A stretch of DNA of 64,000 nucleotides from the NCBI GenBank assembly GCA_035582835.1, contig JAYKAV010003057.1, positions 212,109 to 276,108 on the forward strand. The letters are read 5' to 3'. Positions 13,501-26,800 of this stretch are shown one piece after another. Each line of letters opens with the position of its first letter. Position 1 is the first letter of the stretch. A program made the position numbers and the translations under genes. Under the pieces are notes generated by a model, which saw nothing but the letters and a program-made list of their open reading frames with translations, was not told where the DNA came from and made no database searches. The DNA is from Phoebastria nigripes. Taxonomy: Eukaryota > Chordata > Aves > Procellariiformes > Diomedeidae.

Positions 13501-14151
13501 AATTTACACTCCATAGCTCTTGCCACAGTGGGAATCTCCCCAAAACACAATACTCTTCATCTAATGGAATTTGAATAGTAAATTACATTTAGCTTTTACA
13601 GAGTATGTTTCACCAACAGAAATCAAAGGATTAACATCATTATTACCATTTTACAAACAGACTTCACAGGTAACTGTAAAAGGGCGAAGAGACTTCCTCA
13701 AAAAATTCCTCAGCCCAGCACTGATACAGAGGGGAGAACATATGTAGCAGAGTAGGGTAGCAGGCTCAATTTCTGTCCTCTCAAACCCTTCATCAAAATG
13801 ATGAAAAAAATGCTCACCTGAAAGGTTGGTATCATCACCTCAATTCAATGACAAGGGGACAAATCCAGGAGATGTCAAGGGATCTGACTAGGAAACTTGT
13901 GGCTGAGTCACTAAGACCCACATTTTTANTGACTCTACGTGACATGCTTTTACTCGTTAAGCATTTTTCCTATATATACTATCAGAAAATACATTAAGGA
14001 TATAAAAATATATATTCTGTCTGAGTATAAGACAGACCAGAAGCCAGCTTCTCAGATTTATAATCTCGCCATCACTGAAATAAAGGAACCTTAAGACAGA
14101 ATACACACAAAAAAATCACAGTTTCTCTTAAAGCAAAAAACATCTCCTCAC
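10506..14151. other. AT-rich non-coding stretch
   Basis: No gene was recognised. It contains a 10-base C run at 12076-12085 and a possible MIR-like fragment near 13640-13760. A 35-bp splice-flanked segment at 12019-12053 was considered and not accepted. Confidence 0.45.
13640..13760 (+). repeat. Possible MIR/CORE-SINE-like relic
   Basis: The segment holds ATTATTACCATTTTACAAAC followed, at roughly the expected spacing, by an AGAGACTTCCTCAA block. This resembles the order of the ATTATCCCCATTTTACAGATG and AGTGACTTGCCCAA motifs in MIR elements. The match is by eye and is interrupted, so it may be chance. Confidence 0.25.
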
Positions 14152-14237
14152 CTTCAAAATGCATCCTTTAGGATGCTCCTCTCCTTTATAAGTACAAAAG
14201 CACCAGGAACAAAACCCATCATGATTTAGAGGAACCA
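14152..14237 (-). CDS. Candidate Cys-rich exon of an unidentified gene
   Basis: On the minus strand an 86-bp segment lies between an acceptor (TTTATTTATCAG, cut after 14238) and a strong donor (AAG then GTGAGG at 14151-14146). Only one frame is open: two bases completing a codon, then 28 codons ending on a codon boundary. The peptide contains NHDGFCSWCFCTYKGEEHPK, rich in Cys with a C-x2-C-x-C pattern. No protein family was recognised. Phase 1 entry and phase 0 exit do not connect directly to the other candidate exons. A chance open frame of this length is possible, so this is a proposal only. Confidence 0.3.
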
Positions 14238-16367
14238 CTGATAAATAAATTATAATTCAGCACTACAATTGTTAGGATGCATGGTTCTTTTATTAAAATC
14301 AGCCTTTGAGCGCTAAAATGAGGAATCACAGGAAATTAGACCCTTGTTTCTGCTGCACTGCAACAGCTCTGAAAATACAGGGCACTNGCTGATTTACAAC
14401 ACTGACATTGCCGATTCCACCAACTGATGACTACCTACAGGCTTTGCTGTTGGTTTGAAATAGCACTGAACTTTAGCCAGTGCAGGAGTTTGATTATGGA
14501 GGTAATCTCCTCTCGCCCTATTCATTATGCTGATAAAACAGCAGCTAGCACTTCACATTATGCGGAACTTCTACTTTAATTCCAGGATTTTTACTAAAGC
14601 TTGTCTTTTGGTGACATTTCAGGAAATGTGGAGTCTGCACGTGTAATGTAAAAACAACTAATTGATTCTGTATCCCTGTGCCTGCATTACTACTTGCAAT
14701 GGATTATGGTTCCTGGTATTTAAAGTGTGGAGAGGTAATATAGTGTTATCCACTTGCTACCTAAGTAAATATTCTGTATGAAGAAAGGTCTTTTCCTGGA
14801 CAGTAATGCAAGCATAGAATTAAGTTCTTTCATTGTATCAGATAAAAGTTTATATTAAATATACAAAAGTTTGATTTGAAAAATATTTAGAAAAATGGTT
14901 ATCTATAGATGGTGACAGATTACTCAAGTTTAAAAACTGAGTCAAGTGTTGAATTTAATCAATACGTGATTGCGATAGCAAAGTCAGATTCATGAACATT
15001 ATTAAGAGCAAACCTGCCAGGAATAAAAAACAATTCCTAACTAGGAACAAGTGGCACCTCACATGAATGCTCATCTTCCCAGCTTTGTCAGTGATCGGAA
15101 AGAAATACAGTTAGTAGCACAGCATTGCAGTAAGTCCTCTCATGGGCCACTGCATTCCTAAAAGTCTTAATGAAGGTCACAGGCTATGGGACATTACGAA
15201 GACTTCCAAAATTAGGTGATTTTTGTTTTCTTTTCAGGCATCAGCCATTTTCAGGAATCGGTTTTAGTCTCCCTCATCAGGCCCTCAAGGGGTCACCTTG
15301 CCTGTTTAGGACATCTGCAGACACATCCACCAACAGCCAAACAAGTTGCTAGAAACTGGCACTTCAGGGTCACAAGTCATCTGACCCTTTTGGATGCCTT
15401 TTGGGATGCAATGAATCGTGCCCCAAAAGTGTGTATTTCTCTCCATAGACTATAAGAAGAGCCCAGACAAGTAACTCTGATGCAGACATCTGCAATTAGT
15501 CAGATGAATCCCACCCTTAGTATCGCTGCAGAGTCTCAAGCCCAGCAATTNAGATGCACACTTCTCATACAAAGAGGATCAATATTTTCAAGTGTAAGCA
15601 CAGAACTTCTTTCCCAATCTCACTATTTCCAGTGTAACACAGGCAATAAGTGACCTGCCACAGCAAAACATGCTTCACAGCCAGAAGGAGCCTCCATGTA
15701 GAGGTACCATCTTTCTCCTCTGGTGAGAGGGCGTAAAAGCCTACGGCAAACAAGAACTTGAGGTCTTCTTCAGCCCCTGGGCTGTACAGTATGATCTACT
15801 TACTGCCTTACAAGCACTACCACTTATCCAACCCAGGATAGCTCTGTTTGCACTATCGTAATTCTAAACTTCTTGATGGATTTAATTCAGCCACCATTCT
15901 CCACTCCAAGAGGGATCACGATCACCTCACTCAACATTTCTAGTACGAAAAAACAAGCTATTCCAGAAAATTACTGACCTATGGAAGCATACTTTCCATA
16001 AATTAACAGTTCGGTTTTCAAAAGTGAAATGCCAGCCATAACTTAAATACAGATACCAAATGCCCTCACATCAATAGCAACACTCAGCACCAGACTATAA
16101 ATAAGTGAGGTCTGATTCAGTCCTCCCTTTCATAAGCGTAACCCAGGTCTGCCCAGCTGCCACCATGAGTAAAGCTGCAATTGTCCAAGAAGCCTTATGC
16201 AGAATGGCTTGTTTGCAGAGAAGGACTATTAAGTGGCCATTAAAAAAAAAAAAAAACCAAAAACCAAAACCAAAACAAAAATGCATCTTGCATATTTTTG
16301 CAAAATTTTATGCAAAAAAAGAATTAAAAGGTGAAAGGCAATTTATAGACTTAAGAGCAGCACTTAC
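14238..16367. other. Non-coding stretch
   Basis: No gene or repeat was recognised. The part around 14500-14720 has homeobox-type AT-rich motifs and reads like a conserved non-coding element, but this cannot be shown without an alignment. A poly(A)/CAAAA low-complexity tract lies at 16242-16281. Confidence 0.4.
16242..16281 (+). repeat. A-rich simple repeat
   Basis: Fifteen A bases are followed by CCAAAAA/CCAAAA-type units. It looks like a degenerate A-rich tail or simple repeat. No retroelement was recognised upstream. Confidence 0.7.
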
Positions 16368-16507
16368 CTTCCCCATCCCCCTCCCCCCCGAGCTTGTCCC
16401 ATGCTTCAGTGGGCTCAGTGGTGGCTGCTGCATCACCAGCATGCAGCATGCTGGATCATCACTTGAATGGGAGCCAGCCAGCCATGGCAAGGATAGACTC
16501 ATGGGCA
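16368..16507 (-). CDS. Candidate exon of an unidentified gene (minus-strand reading)
   Basis: On the minus strand, a 140-bp segment follows an excellent acceptor (polypyrimidine CTTTTTTCTTTTTAG, ending at 16508) and ends at a consensus donor (AAG then GTAAGTG). Only one frame is open across it: two bases, then 46 codons, including MLVMQQPPLSPLKHG. It is followed downstream by AT-rich intron-like sequence. The plus strand of the same place also has an open, splice-flanked segment (16410-16533), so the coding strand is uncertain. It contains an 8-bp palindrome around 16436-16454 (CCAGCATG, 3-base spacer, CATGCTGG). No known protein was recognised. Confidence 0.3.
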
Positions 16508-19500
16508 CTAAAAAGAAAAAAGTCAATTTTGAGGTAATTACATGTTGAATGCCCTTCTTAACCTGCAGCTGTTGGGGGCATTCAGCACATATGGTTAAAG
16601 TTGATGAAATTTTTAAAGTCACTGAAATTTATAAGGTTACCTTGGCAGGTCACCCAGCTTGAATTTTTTTTCTTGCTAGTGTACAGAAACAGCTGAGAGT
16701 GAGACTACACTGTTTACTGACTGTAAAAGGGGAATGCAGTCATGCTGCATCAGGAACCGCTCAAGGACCAAAACTGAACCAAAAATCCTCAGTGCTCCAG
16801 GGAAAATGATTGAGGGGAAAGGAGAAGAAAGACAGGAACAATTATCCATCGCCTCCTTTAAAGTGCAGTATCACTGTCCTGGCTCTAATCATCCCTTTCC
16901 CCCAGCCTCAAAAGAGAGGGGAGCATTTGTAAAGATGCTGCTTCCCTTTCTGGCTGCTGCATACCTTTTGATGTGGGTAGCTCCTGCAGTGAGTAGGGGA
17001 GCTCCTTATGGCCCTCAGACTATTTTTTAGCTCAGTGAGGAATATTGACAATATTTTTTTGGATAGAAAATTCCTTGAGAAAGATCACTTTTCTTTGTTT
17101 TTTGAAGAAACGCATGGACAGGAAGGGACTGGCTCACAGAGTCTTGACCACTTGCTGTTCCGCTTAGATTTCTGTCATACATCTCATGACACTGGGTGTG
17201 TGGCTTCAACTACAGCTGAAGTGAGTAGACTTAGAAAGTCATTATTACCNGAAACAGACTGAAGTCAGTTGGGGTTCCTATTTCTAGTCAGCTCTCTGTG
17301 TGATTCCCCACTGTCACAGAGCTGAACCCTTGGCTTTAAGAGAAGCCAAGCACTGAAGAGCTGTCAAGACCCAATAAGCCTTTGTGGCCTTGACGGTGCC
17401 AGAATTCCCTTCCCTTACTTACCAATCCCTCTTCTACTCTCCTCTGACAACTGAGGGGCCTCAACCACACCCTGCAATTAAAGTAGCCTTGACCCTGCTC
17501 TAAAAAGTTCACTCGCAAAAGAGAAAATATGTTCTACAAATTTTCTTGCTTTTTATTTTCTGAGTCAGTCTTTAAAACTGCGTCTGTTGTGTGCCTACAG
17601 ACAGGTGTTACAAACAGATCTGTACAACACAATATGAGGCAATAAGATGTTAGCTGAACTGTGAGTAAAGCACAAAGCGAGGAGTCGTCTGACTCGGAGA
17701 ATCTGAAATTATCTTCCCCAACAAAAGGATGTGGCTCCTTTGCATTCATCACTCCATAGGAAGGCTTCAGTGTTCAGCCCCGTACAATACAGGTTCAGTG
17801 TTATTACAGAGTATTTCCATGCAAGTCACTGTGGAATTGTGTTGGCATTTTCAGAGAACTAATCATGATAAATGTGTTGCAAGCTTCTTTACAGCTTTTT
17901 AATGAGTAAAAATGTAGAGCTGGGTGATTCATAGATGATGCAAGCTTCGGATGTTCAAAGTTTGTGTTACAAGAAATCATAATAGTAGGACAACCTTACT
18001 GAGTCCTTGCCACTTACATTCCTTCATGACCTGGTACAACAGGATGTAAATAGACCTGCTCTTTGGAAATCTTATCCTTTTTGTATTGAAATTAGTTGCA
18101 AATCTTTGATTAAGTACAGTCATGAAGTACAATGGTGTAAACAGTGAATAACAGCAGTCTGCACTTAGAACATCGGGTTAAAGTATGTAAAATATTCACT
18201 AGAAGCCAGGATTATTGAAGGAGTTCAAGGCAAAAAGAGGCTATGCATATGCATGGCACTAATATTGAGGAGTACTTACAGAAGACTCAAACGCATTCAT
18301 CTTTACATGCAGCTGGTCCCATTGAATAGTTTCATAGCATCGCAGACACTTAAACAGTCACATACTGGTCAGATGACTAGTAAAATTAGGTGAGTAAAGT
18401 ACAATTAAACTGATATGTATGCATACTGTAATCTCAACAATCTGTGTAATTTGACATAACATAGAACTTGAAATAATTAAGTGAAGCTTTAAGCATGGCA
18501 AGTGAAAAATTACCTATGTAATTGTCCCTTTTGGAAAACCAGACTAATTTGTGGTGCTGCTCTTGCAACAGAGGAAGAACAGAGGAAGAACAAAAGCCAG
18601 CCATAATGGGCAAAGGCAGTCAAGCATCTCAGCCATCTGAAAGAAGGTAAAAAGATCTTCAGCCTTAGGAACAGAGATTGACTTACGAATTCTGCACATG
18701 GAAAACTTTAACCTATGATAAGTGTAGGTCATCTGTATGGGATAACAAGCCGAGTCACCAAATATTAACCAGAAAGTGAATGGGAATCACCTTATGGTAA
18801 TACTTTCTATGTAAACATTATTAGAAGGCCCTCATCCCATACCCTGACTGTCAAGAAAGCAGGCTAATATAAGTAATTTTGAAAAGGAAGCCAGACTCCA
18901 GATGTGTAAACTGACTGACGGAGGTTAACCGCTCTGGTTATTCTGCCATAGATAGCTTTATTGCAGGTTTGTACTCTTAAGAAAGAAGGGACCAGCGAGC
19001 CACTGCTGAGACAAAAAGTCACATAGTGGTTTCAAGAGACTTCCCCAGGTAAAGTCCATTTAAAGCACTTTCTTCCATAACAGCTTGAAGAGCTGTGTAC
19101 TACAGTACTTTACATTACTACCCAAGAGTAATGATGGTGTTCACCAGCCATGTGCCTTAACACCACACCCTGATACACTCTGTGAGGTATAAATCAGACT
19201 GCACAATACAAATAGTCTAGCTGGGGCTACTGGAAATAATTAGAGAGTAGAGTACTACCTACTGATGTGTTGTTATTACTGCATACAACTAAGAGTACCT
19301 AAAAATTCAACCAACTATATAGTCAAGCTTAATTCAGGCGAATCAAAAGGATTTCCTGACTTAAATGCTACAAATAGTTATGAGGGACCTGCTCCAGCCT
19401 CTAAAGCCAGTACAGCTCTTCTCCTGAATGGAAGAGCTAGTAGACAGGCTTGTTGCTCCAGCCCCTGTGAATGGATTTGGGATTTATGTTGCCATGACTT

Positions 19501-19756
19501 GCTGACCCAAAAGATGGGAAGAAAAATAAACCTTTCCTATTCTGCACCCTCCAGGCCAGTACTTTCTTCTTTTATGCAGTGCCTTACAGTATCTCTGACT
19601 TTGGAGGTGGAAGGGAGAAAGGAGCTGAGGTGAAGAGCCCTCTCTGCTCTCCTGACTGACTGGGGCAGAGAGCAACAACATGTCCATGCTGGGAAAAAAT
19701 TAACCTAAGTAGGTTAGTGATGGGTGGTCTTTCCCTGGAAAACGAACCATCTAAGA
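16508..19756. other. Non-coding stretch
   Basis: No gene or repeat was recognised. A plus-strand frame near 16935-17030 begins with a hydrophobic signal-like peptide (MLLPFLAAAYLLMWVAPAVS) but stops after 32 codons. It has no cysteine scaffold or clear splice context, so it is not called. Confidence 0.45.
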
Positions 19757-20897
19757 ACAGAATAGAATATAGAATAGAAGAGAATATTTCAGTTGGAAGG
19801 GACCTACAATGATCATCTAGTCCAACTGCCTGACCACTTCAGGGCTGACCAAAAGTTAAAGCATGTTGTTAAGGGCATTGTCCAAATGCCTCTTAAACAC
19901 TGACAGGCTCGGGGCATCGACCACCCCTCTAGGAAGCCTTGGGGCATTGACCACCCTCTCAGTAAAGAAATGCTTCGTAATGTCCAGTCTAAACCTCCCC
20001 TGGCGCCGCTTTGAACCATCCCCACGCGTCCTATCACTGGATACCAGGGAGAAGAGCTCAGCACCTCCCTCTCCACTTCCCCTCCTCAGGAGGCTNTAGA
20101 GAGCAATGAGGTCACCCCTCAGCCTCCTTTTCTTCAAACTAGACAAGCCCACAGTCCTTAGCTGCTCCTCATAGGACACTCCTTCCAGCTCCTTCACCAG
20201 CTTTGTTGCCCTCCTCTGGACATATTCAAGAACCTTCACATCCTTCTTAAATTGTGGGTCCCAGAACTGCATATAGTACGCCAGGTGAGGCCGCACCAAC
20301 ACTGAATACAGCGGGATAATCACCTCTCTTGACCAGCTGGTTATGCTGTGTTTGATGCACCCCAGGATGCGGTTTGCCCTCTTGGCTGCCAGGGCACACT
20401 TGCTGACTCCTGTTGAGCCTGCTGTCGACCAGCACCCCCAGATCCCTTTCTGCAGGGCTGCTCTCCAGCCACTCCTCTCCCAACTTATACTTGTGCCCAG
20501 CGTTACTCTGTCCTAGGTGCAGAATCTGGCATTTCGACTTGTTAAATTTCATCCCATTAATCATTGCCCAATGCTCCAATCTATCTAGATCCCTCTGCAA
20601 GGCCTCCTGTCCCTCAAGAGAGTCAACAGCACCTCGCAGTTTGGTATCATCANCAAACTTGCTAATGGTGCATTCAACTCCTGCATCCAGATCGTTGATA
20701 AATACATTGAATAGAACTGGCCCTAGAATTGAACCCTGAGGAACACCGCTGGTGATCGGTCACCAGCCAGATGTAGCCCCATTCACTACAACCCTTTGAG
20801 CCCTGCCCTTCAGCCCGCTCTTCACCCAGCACACCGTGAACCTGCTCATCCCACAGTTGGACAACTTGTCCAAAAGGATCCTCTGAGGGACAGTACC
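19757..20897 (-). mobile_element. 5'-truncated CR1 LINE (minus strand)
   Basis: This CR1 copy reads right to left. Its 3' end at 19757-19785 is the family's tandem octamer tail, seen here as AGAATAGAATATAGAATAGA on the plus strand. Next comes the CR1 3'-UTR line GTTGGAAGGGACCT read in complement. Moving right are the ORF2 C-terminal domain, the reverse-transcriptase motif C and the GVPQGS block. Homology stops near 20897, inside the block around motif A, so the endonuclease and ORF1 are missing. 5' truncation of this kind is usual for CR1. No target duplication was found. Confidence 0.93.
19856..20895 (-). pseudogene. CR1 ORF2 remnant: reverse transcriptase and C-terminal part
   Basis: The decayed reverse-transcriptase gene gives the block [10 protein letters not shown] (codons at 20730-20747 and leftwards) and the motif C region, K-F-x-D-D-T-K-L around 20648-20660, where an N hides one residue. 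The C-terminal part (20323 to 19856) is a 155-codon open stretch holding [34 protein letters not shown] and a GRFRLD block. A frameshift near 20320 to 20400 separates the two parts. An in-frame stop also lies just upstream of GVPQGS near 20765. The protein cannot be made and the copy is inactive. Confidence 0.88.
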
Positions 20898-23800
20898 TTG
20901 TGAAGTGAGAAAAGATTAGAGAATTTTTTGCAAGTCAGTCTTGAAACTGGAGGGAGCTGAGTGTCCACCAGAGAAAGGGTCGGAAAAAGGAGGAAGACTG
21001 CAGAATCAGCGAGTGGGGCAGCAGGCTTGGAAGAGGTCAGCCAAGGATTTTGTCTGAGAGGGATCAGCTCGGGAAGATCAGAGACAGAATTGACAGAAAC
21101 TGGAAAGTGAGAGTTTCAACCAGAAAAACTTCAGCCTAGAGAGGAATGGAGCAAGTAAGCTTCGTGGTTCAATCCTGTGTGACTTCTGTAGTGCCATCAC
21201 TCAGTGTCAAGCTACTGTGCCCACTTGGCCTAAATGCTGTGTCCACCATTCAGCATCTTTCTTACCCACAGAAAAGTCAGACTGTAGTGAGTACTGATTT
21301 CTGCAAAGGAAACAGTTAACACTAAAGCAAACCTAGTTTTAGTTAAAGTTCTCCTGCTGTCTACAGGAGCTAATTGCAATCACAGACTTCTTCCTTTCCC
21401 AAAGCACTAGCAATAGGTAATGGAAACATTTGTCATAATTATCCTTTCCGAAGAAGCGCAAATCAAATAAAATCACCACAACACTAGCTGTCTTGAAAAG
21501 GTATCAAGATGATCTATTTATAAATGTTGATATATAGCTAGAGACTAAGATGAAGCATGGCCTGCGCCCACAATATAGTCCTATTCAGTAATCACACTGG
21601 GGCACCATCAGCACCTTCTCCTTTTAAGAACTGGGCAGAAGGAAACCAGAGAAAAAGGAAGGCTGAAAACCCCTCCCTGCAGTGATCTTATGTAGGGGCA
21701 CTGTATATGTGTCCTGTACGAGGCACTTCAGAAGACCCGTATTTTGTTACTATTCCTTTAACCGTCCTTTAAGTGTTCAAACTTCACTGCTAGTGTGGGA
21801 AGTGTGTGACAGATAACACAGTATTTCCAATAATGACACAAAGAATGACATTCTATTCAAACAGTTTAGACAACAGTGATAAAAATAAAAAAGCGCACTA
21901 GAAAAGAAAGGGGAATTTGTGTGTCAAAAAACTACCTGTAGCTTGAATGATGTAGGAATAATTTAAAGAGTGCTATTAGAGCAGCAGAATTCAAACGAAT
22001 GTCAGGGAAGTTTGAGGCTAACATGCTCATAATTCCTTTGATCACAATGTTTCACAGTATTTAGCATGTGATGGCGAGCTTTCACTTATTTACGATAAGA
22101 GAAGCAGGGTACAAATTATTAATAGCTCACCTTATTCACCAAGTGTTAAAAAGTAGCAGGAGGTAGGGAACGGCAAGTAGTGCAATGGCTGTTTAGAAAG
22201 CTATTCTCCTCAGAAGGTTTTAAAGGAAGATCACATATAGCCCAAGCTGCTAAAATCCTTTTAAAAGATAATACAGGCTAGCGATGCCACTTCAGGGCAA
22301 TCTCCTAGAAATCCTCCAGTGATGCAGAAAAACAAAGCCAGCATCCCAGCCAGCACTTTGTCATGTCAGCGGTTGTCAGTAGCATCCCAGGTTTCCAACC
22401 CAACACATATGAGTTCTCAAATTTGACTCCCACAGTAAACCAACAGGAGGAATGATCTGCTTTTGCTGGACCAGAGTAGGAATCTTCAAATAGGCTGAAA
22501 ACAGGCACAGGTTTGAGGATGGTGGAAAGAAGGAACAAATTGGGGGAAAACAAACAAACAAACAAACAAACAAACCCCCAACCAACAAACCAAAAAAATC
22601 CCCCAAACCAAAAAACCAAAGCAAGGCAAAACTTGTTGCCTCTGTAACATCCACACCCTACCTGTTCCCTAGGAAGCCTAAACACTGGAGTGGAAAAAAC
22701 ACATGTATTTCCTCTGTGGCTGCCCAGAGCCTGGGTCTCAAATTCCGTGATTGTAAGTCTCAAGTATCAGGCCAACACTGTCTGTCTGCCATCTGAAGGC
22801 CTGATTAGAAAACCTGTTAGGTTAGAAATTGAATGTGAGTGCTGACGGAGATACCTCAGGCAGTCATTCACTGCACCCTCCCATACTCACGCTATTCCTG
22901 ACATGTTTGTCCAACCTATTCCTAAAGAGCTCTACAAGCTCCATCTATTTCTTCATTATCCCTACTGTTGCAAAGTTTGCCTAATATAACCTGCAGCTGG
23001 CACAAAATACCAATTCCTTCCCCTGAACAGAGACTAAGCTTGTTGAAAACCTCCACAGGTGCGCTTAGATATCTGTATTTACTTGTATTTTTAGAAGCAT
23101 GCCTACTGCTAAGCGTGTATAAACTAAAATGAGCAATAAGTTAACCATGACTTACATTTTAAGACTCTAATAACAACTCGGACTGCCACAGAACCTCAAG
23201 TTGCACTTTAACTAACTACATAGAAAAATCACTTCATCCACAAGCAATAAGCAGAAACCACTGGGATAAAACGCACCATCTGCTTAACAGAACTCCATGA
23301 CACAACACAACAGTTTATGATAAAAGTGAGATGCCAGAAGGAAAGCAAAACTGATTTTAAAAAATTCTGTATCTATTACTCAACAGTTCTGCTCCCTCTG
23401 TGTAATTCTAGTAACACCTGCTTTCCTCAGTGTCTAACATCTCCTTTTCCTCCTTCNAGTTCTGCCTAACTAAGAGAGTTATGACAGCAAAAGCTCCAGC
23501 TCTGGTCAGCACATCATCAACGGAATTGTTAATTAAACTGCAAGGCCAGATTGCACCCTTGCTATTCCAATATAACAGAGTACATAACCTTTGGAACCTG
23601 ACAAAACTGAGCTGAAAGCAATGGAAACATAAAATACTTCATTTCTCAATTTTTTTTTTAGTTCCCTTTTCTTGTGGATGAAGCTGATCTTGTGAAATCT
23701 GTGTGAGTTTTAGCATCAGTTTCAAAAGAATTTGGGGTTTGGGTCATGAAGGCTGCAATTTTCAGCAGAATTTGGCAAAGGCATGCAGACTAACATGGAA

Positions 23801-26800
23801 TTTGTATCAGGGGCCTCAGTTAACAGTTTCAGAAAGTTGAACTGAAGCAGTTTTGGTTTGACCACACATAAAGTTGTAGCAGTAAAATTAGGGCAATAAA
23901 TTCACCTTGTATGGATGTTTTTTTATACACATCTAGCAATTTCTCTAAGAAGGATCAAAAACAAAGTGTGTAAGACACTTCCATAGAAATTAGCAGTCAT
24001 ACTGAAAAGACATACTGGTTCACACATACCCATAACTGAAACAACTATATTGGTACAAAAATCTGTCCTTAGATTCCAGTGTGTAAGATGCTTTTTCAGT
24101 TCTCCACACCACTGACACTTCCTAATTCTTACAATTCAGCACAACTCTAGCAGGAAAGACTGAGACAAAGCCATGTATCGATTCCACACCACAGTGGTTA
24201 AGGCCACCCTTGCACAAACAAGTCCTTTCCCTGCCTAATTCAGAGTAAGGACATAACCTAAGCCTCCTCCATCCTGTTCCACATTTCTGCTATTCTAGGG
24301 TAGATCACTAAGTCTTTCCTGCTGGAGCTGTCCTATTTTTTAAGACCGATTGAGAGCTTGTATATGCAGAAACGTGACAGACATTAGGCAAATGGATTAT
24401 TCACCTGGAGCTTGCAAGGGTCAAACTGCTACACCAAAGAATTTCATATGCGGTGAAAGAGCTCCAGCGTGGAGAGGCACTCTGGGACAGTCGGTGGGCT
24501 GGAGGCTTGGCCGGTCTCCCGCGGTGTGGAAGAACAGAGGTAGGAAGATGTGACTAATGAATTCATGCACTTACCCAGTAAGGATATTAGGTACCATGTT
24601 ATTACACACACCACGGACTGCCTCTCCTGTTTTGATCTAAACTGTTTGTTTTACTAAGGCTTTACTGGAACCGGTATTTTTACTTGAAAATACTCAGTTT
24701 TGATGAGCGAACATTTTCTGATAAATCACTTCCCAGCATATTCTCAGTCTCGTTCTAGATGGATACATGTCACATTTTGAACAGCCATTATGTTTCCCGA
24801 ACACCCTCAGATATTTTCCCATCTAAATGCTAACTAGAGGTGATACTGCCTACTTAGAAAAGTCAAATGAAGTCATAGCCCACATTACTATAACAGCAAT
24901 AAAAGGGCAAGAAAATGAGAAGCTGTGCTATTAAACATGATAAAAATATTAAATGTTGTAGAGTTTGCAAATGGGCTGGGAAATATTTTGAAGTGCAAGC
25001 ATTTTTCTTCCCAGTCTAGAACAGAGCTTCATAATGAGGAGCAAGGTGCCAGTAGCAGACACGTTGCACCANGACACGCTGGAATTGGTGGATCTTTCCT
25101 GTCTGCTTACTGCAGATTAAGCAACGAGTGTAATGCACTCTCTGCAGTGTACTCGGGGTGAAAAAACTACTACCTACNAGAGGACAAGGTAGATTTCAAG
25201 GAGACACTGGCACTTTACAGGGAAGATACTGGGATTTTGCTATAGCGATCACTTTTATAAGAACAACTGAAAGTGGGTCTCAAGGTCTTTTATAGTCAGG
25301 TAACAAAAATAGAGAACTTTGTGAGAAAATCTTCCACTGTAGCTGCAAAATGTATCTGAAGCTGGGGGAAGAAACCCAAAACTTTTAAAACCAGAATGAA
25401 AAAGTTACTTTTTTCTTCTTGGGGAGTTATATCTCTTTTTATAAAAAAAGAGAAGAAAGAAGCCCCCTCAATTTTAATACTGTCCTTGCTTAGGTACATC
25501 CTTATGGTTTAGATTTACCCTCCCACGACAGACTGCTTGCTGGTATCTGGTGCCAGGTAGATCAAGTATCGTTTACATCCTGGCCCTGCTGCGAGTTATG
25601 CTGAGCTAATCTATTTAGCGCACAGCTACCCATCTGCTGGCCTCAATCTGCCCCTTCATCTCTTCCTCAAAGGAGGAGATGAAACCTCGTTACACTTACT
25701 CAGGCTAATCCCACATTAATCACGGGAGCTCTGGAAGGCTGGGTGTTATTCCCTCCTTACGCCTTAAAAATGTGCAGTGATACAGATGAGAAATAATGAG
25801 CCCCTGAAGGTGAGCAGATACAACTCTTCTCTGATAATGCACTCTCAGACTTTCACAGTGAGGACCACACCTTGAGCAGAGGAAATATCTCCTGCAGAGG
25901 CAGTTCGATCTTTGGCTGGAGGAAAAGAATATGCAAGATGCAAAATAAAGGCCAGTCCATATGCCACATTTTGATCCATTTAACTAACATGGAAAAAAAC
26001 CCATTTAGCTGCAACAGTGCAAGTTTCTATGCAGACAAGCCCTAACACTGATATAGTCAACAAAGGAGCAGAGGAGCAGGCACTTGCACTGAAAATAACC
26101 ATCAGCTACTCTCTCCACTGTTTTCCAGTTACTCTCAACTAACTCACTCAGAAACCATAATCACCCATCTTATCATGGAAGACTTTAAATTAGCTTAAAT
26201 GTGTACAGAGTTTAATGCAGCCACTCGAACGTTTCAGTTTAGACAAGCAACGCAGCTGGATAAAGCCNACCGATGCAAACCACTGGATTTTCTTGAGAAG
26301 CAAATCAGAAGCTGTAAAATAAACTCCAGGAAGACCCACGAACGAACACAACCCACACCACCCTCTGCTGCAGGAGTGAAGCACGCATCACTGACACTGC
26401 CCTCAGCAGCAGGCGCACTGAGCTGCAGCATACTGAATTATTAAAGAAAACTAAGCCACAGCGGGCTTTAATTTTTCCTCCAAGAAAAGGAACATGGAAA
26501 GAGTGAGATACGATACAGGCAGCTTAGCATACTCTGGGAAGTACTAGGGTGCTGTAAGTCAGATGCCATGCCTTTGTAACACTGGAACTTCAGCAGAGGA
26601 AAAGACAATTCAGTTTGTACAGCACTTTATTTTTAATTTGCTATCTTCAATGGCTAGTTTATTCTAGAGTTGTTTTTATGATTATAGCTTCAAATCTGGC
26701 TTCTCAGTCTTCACTCCCTTTTAACACACATACGCTCCCTGTTTTCCTGTTATCTACACCAGTTTTCAAGAAAATTACATTACTATTCCATATGCTTTGG

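Noticed and set aside
13818..13913. Minus-strand segment ending at CAG/GTGAGCA
   Set aside because: No open frame in any phase.
16935..17030. Signal-peptide-like start (MLLPFLAAAYLLMWVAPAVS)
   Set aside because: Only 32 codons before a stop, no family match, and a poor downstream splice context.
22305..22763. 152-codon minus-strand frame, rich in Phe, Cys and Val
   Set aside because: It crosses the CAAA microsatellite and CCAAAC tract; the composition is an artefact of simple sequence.
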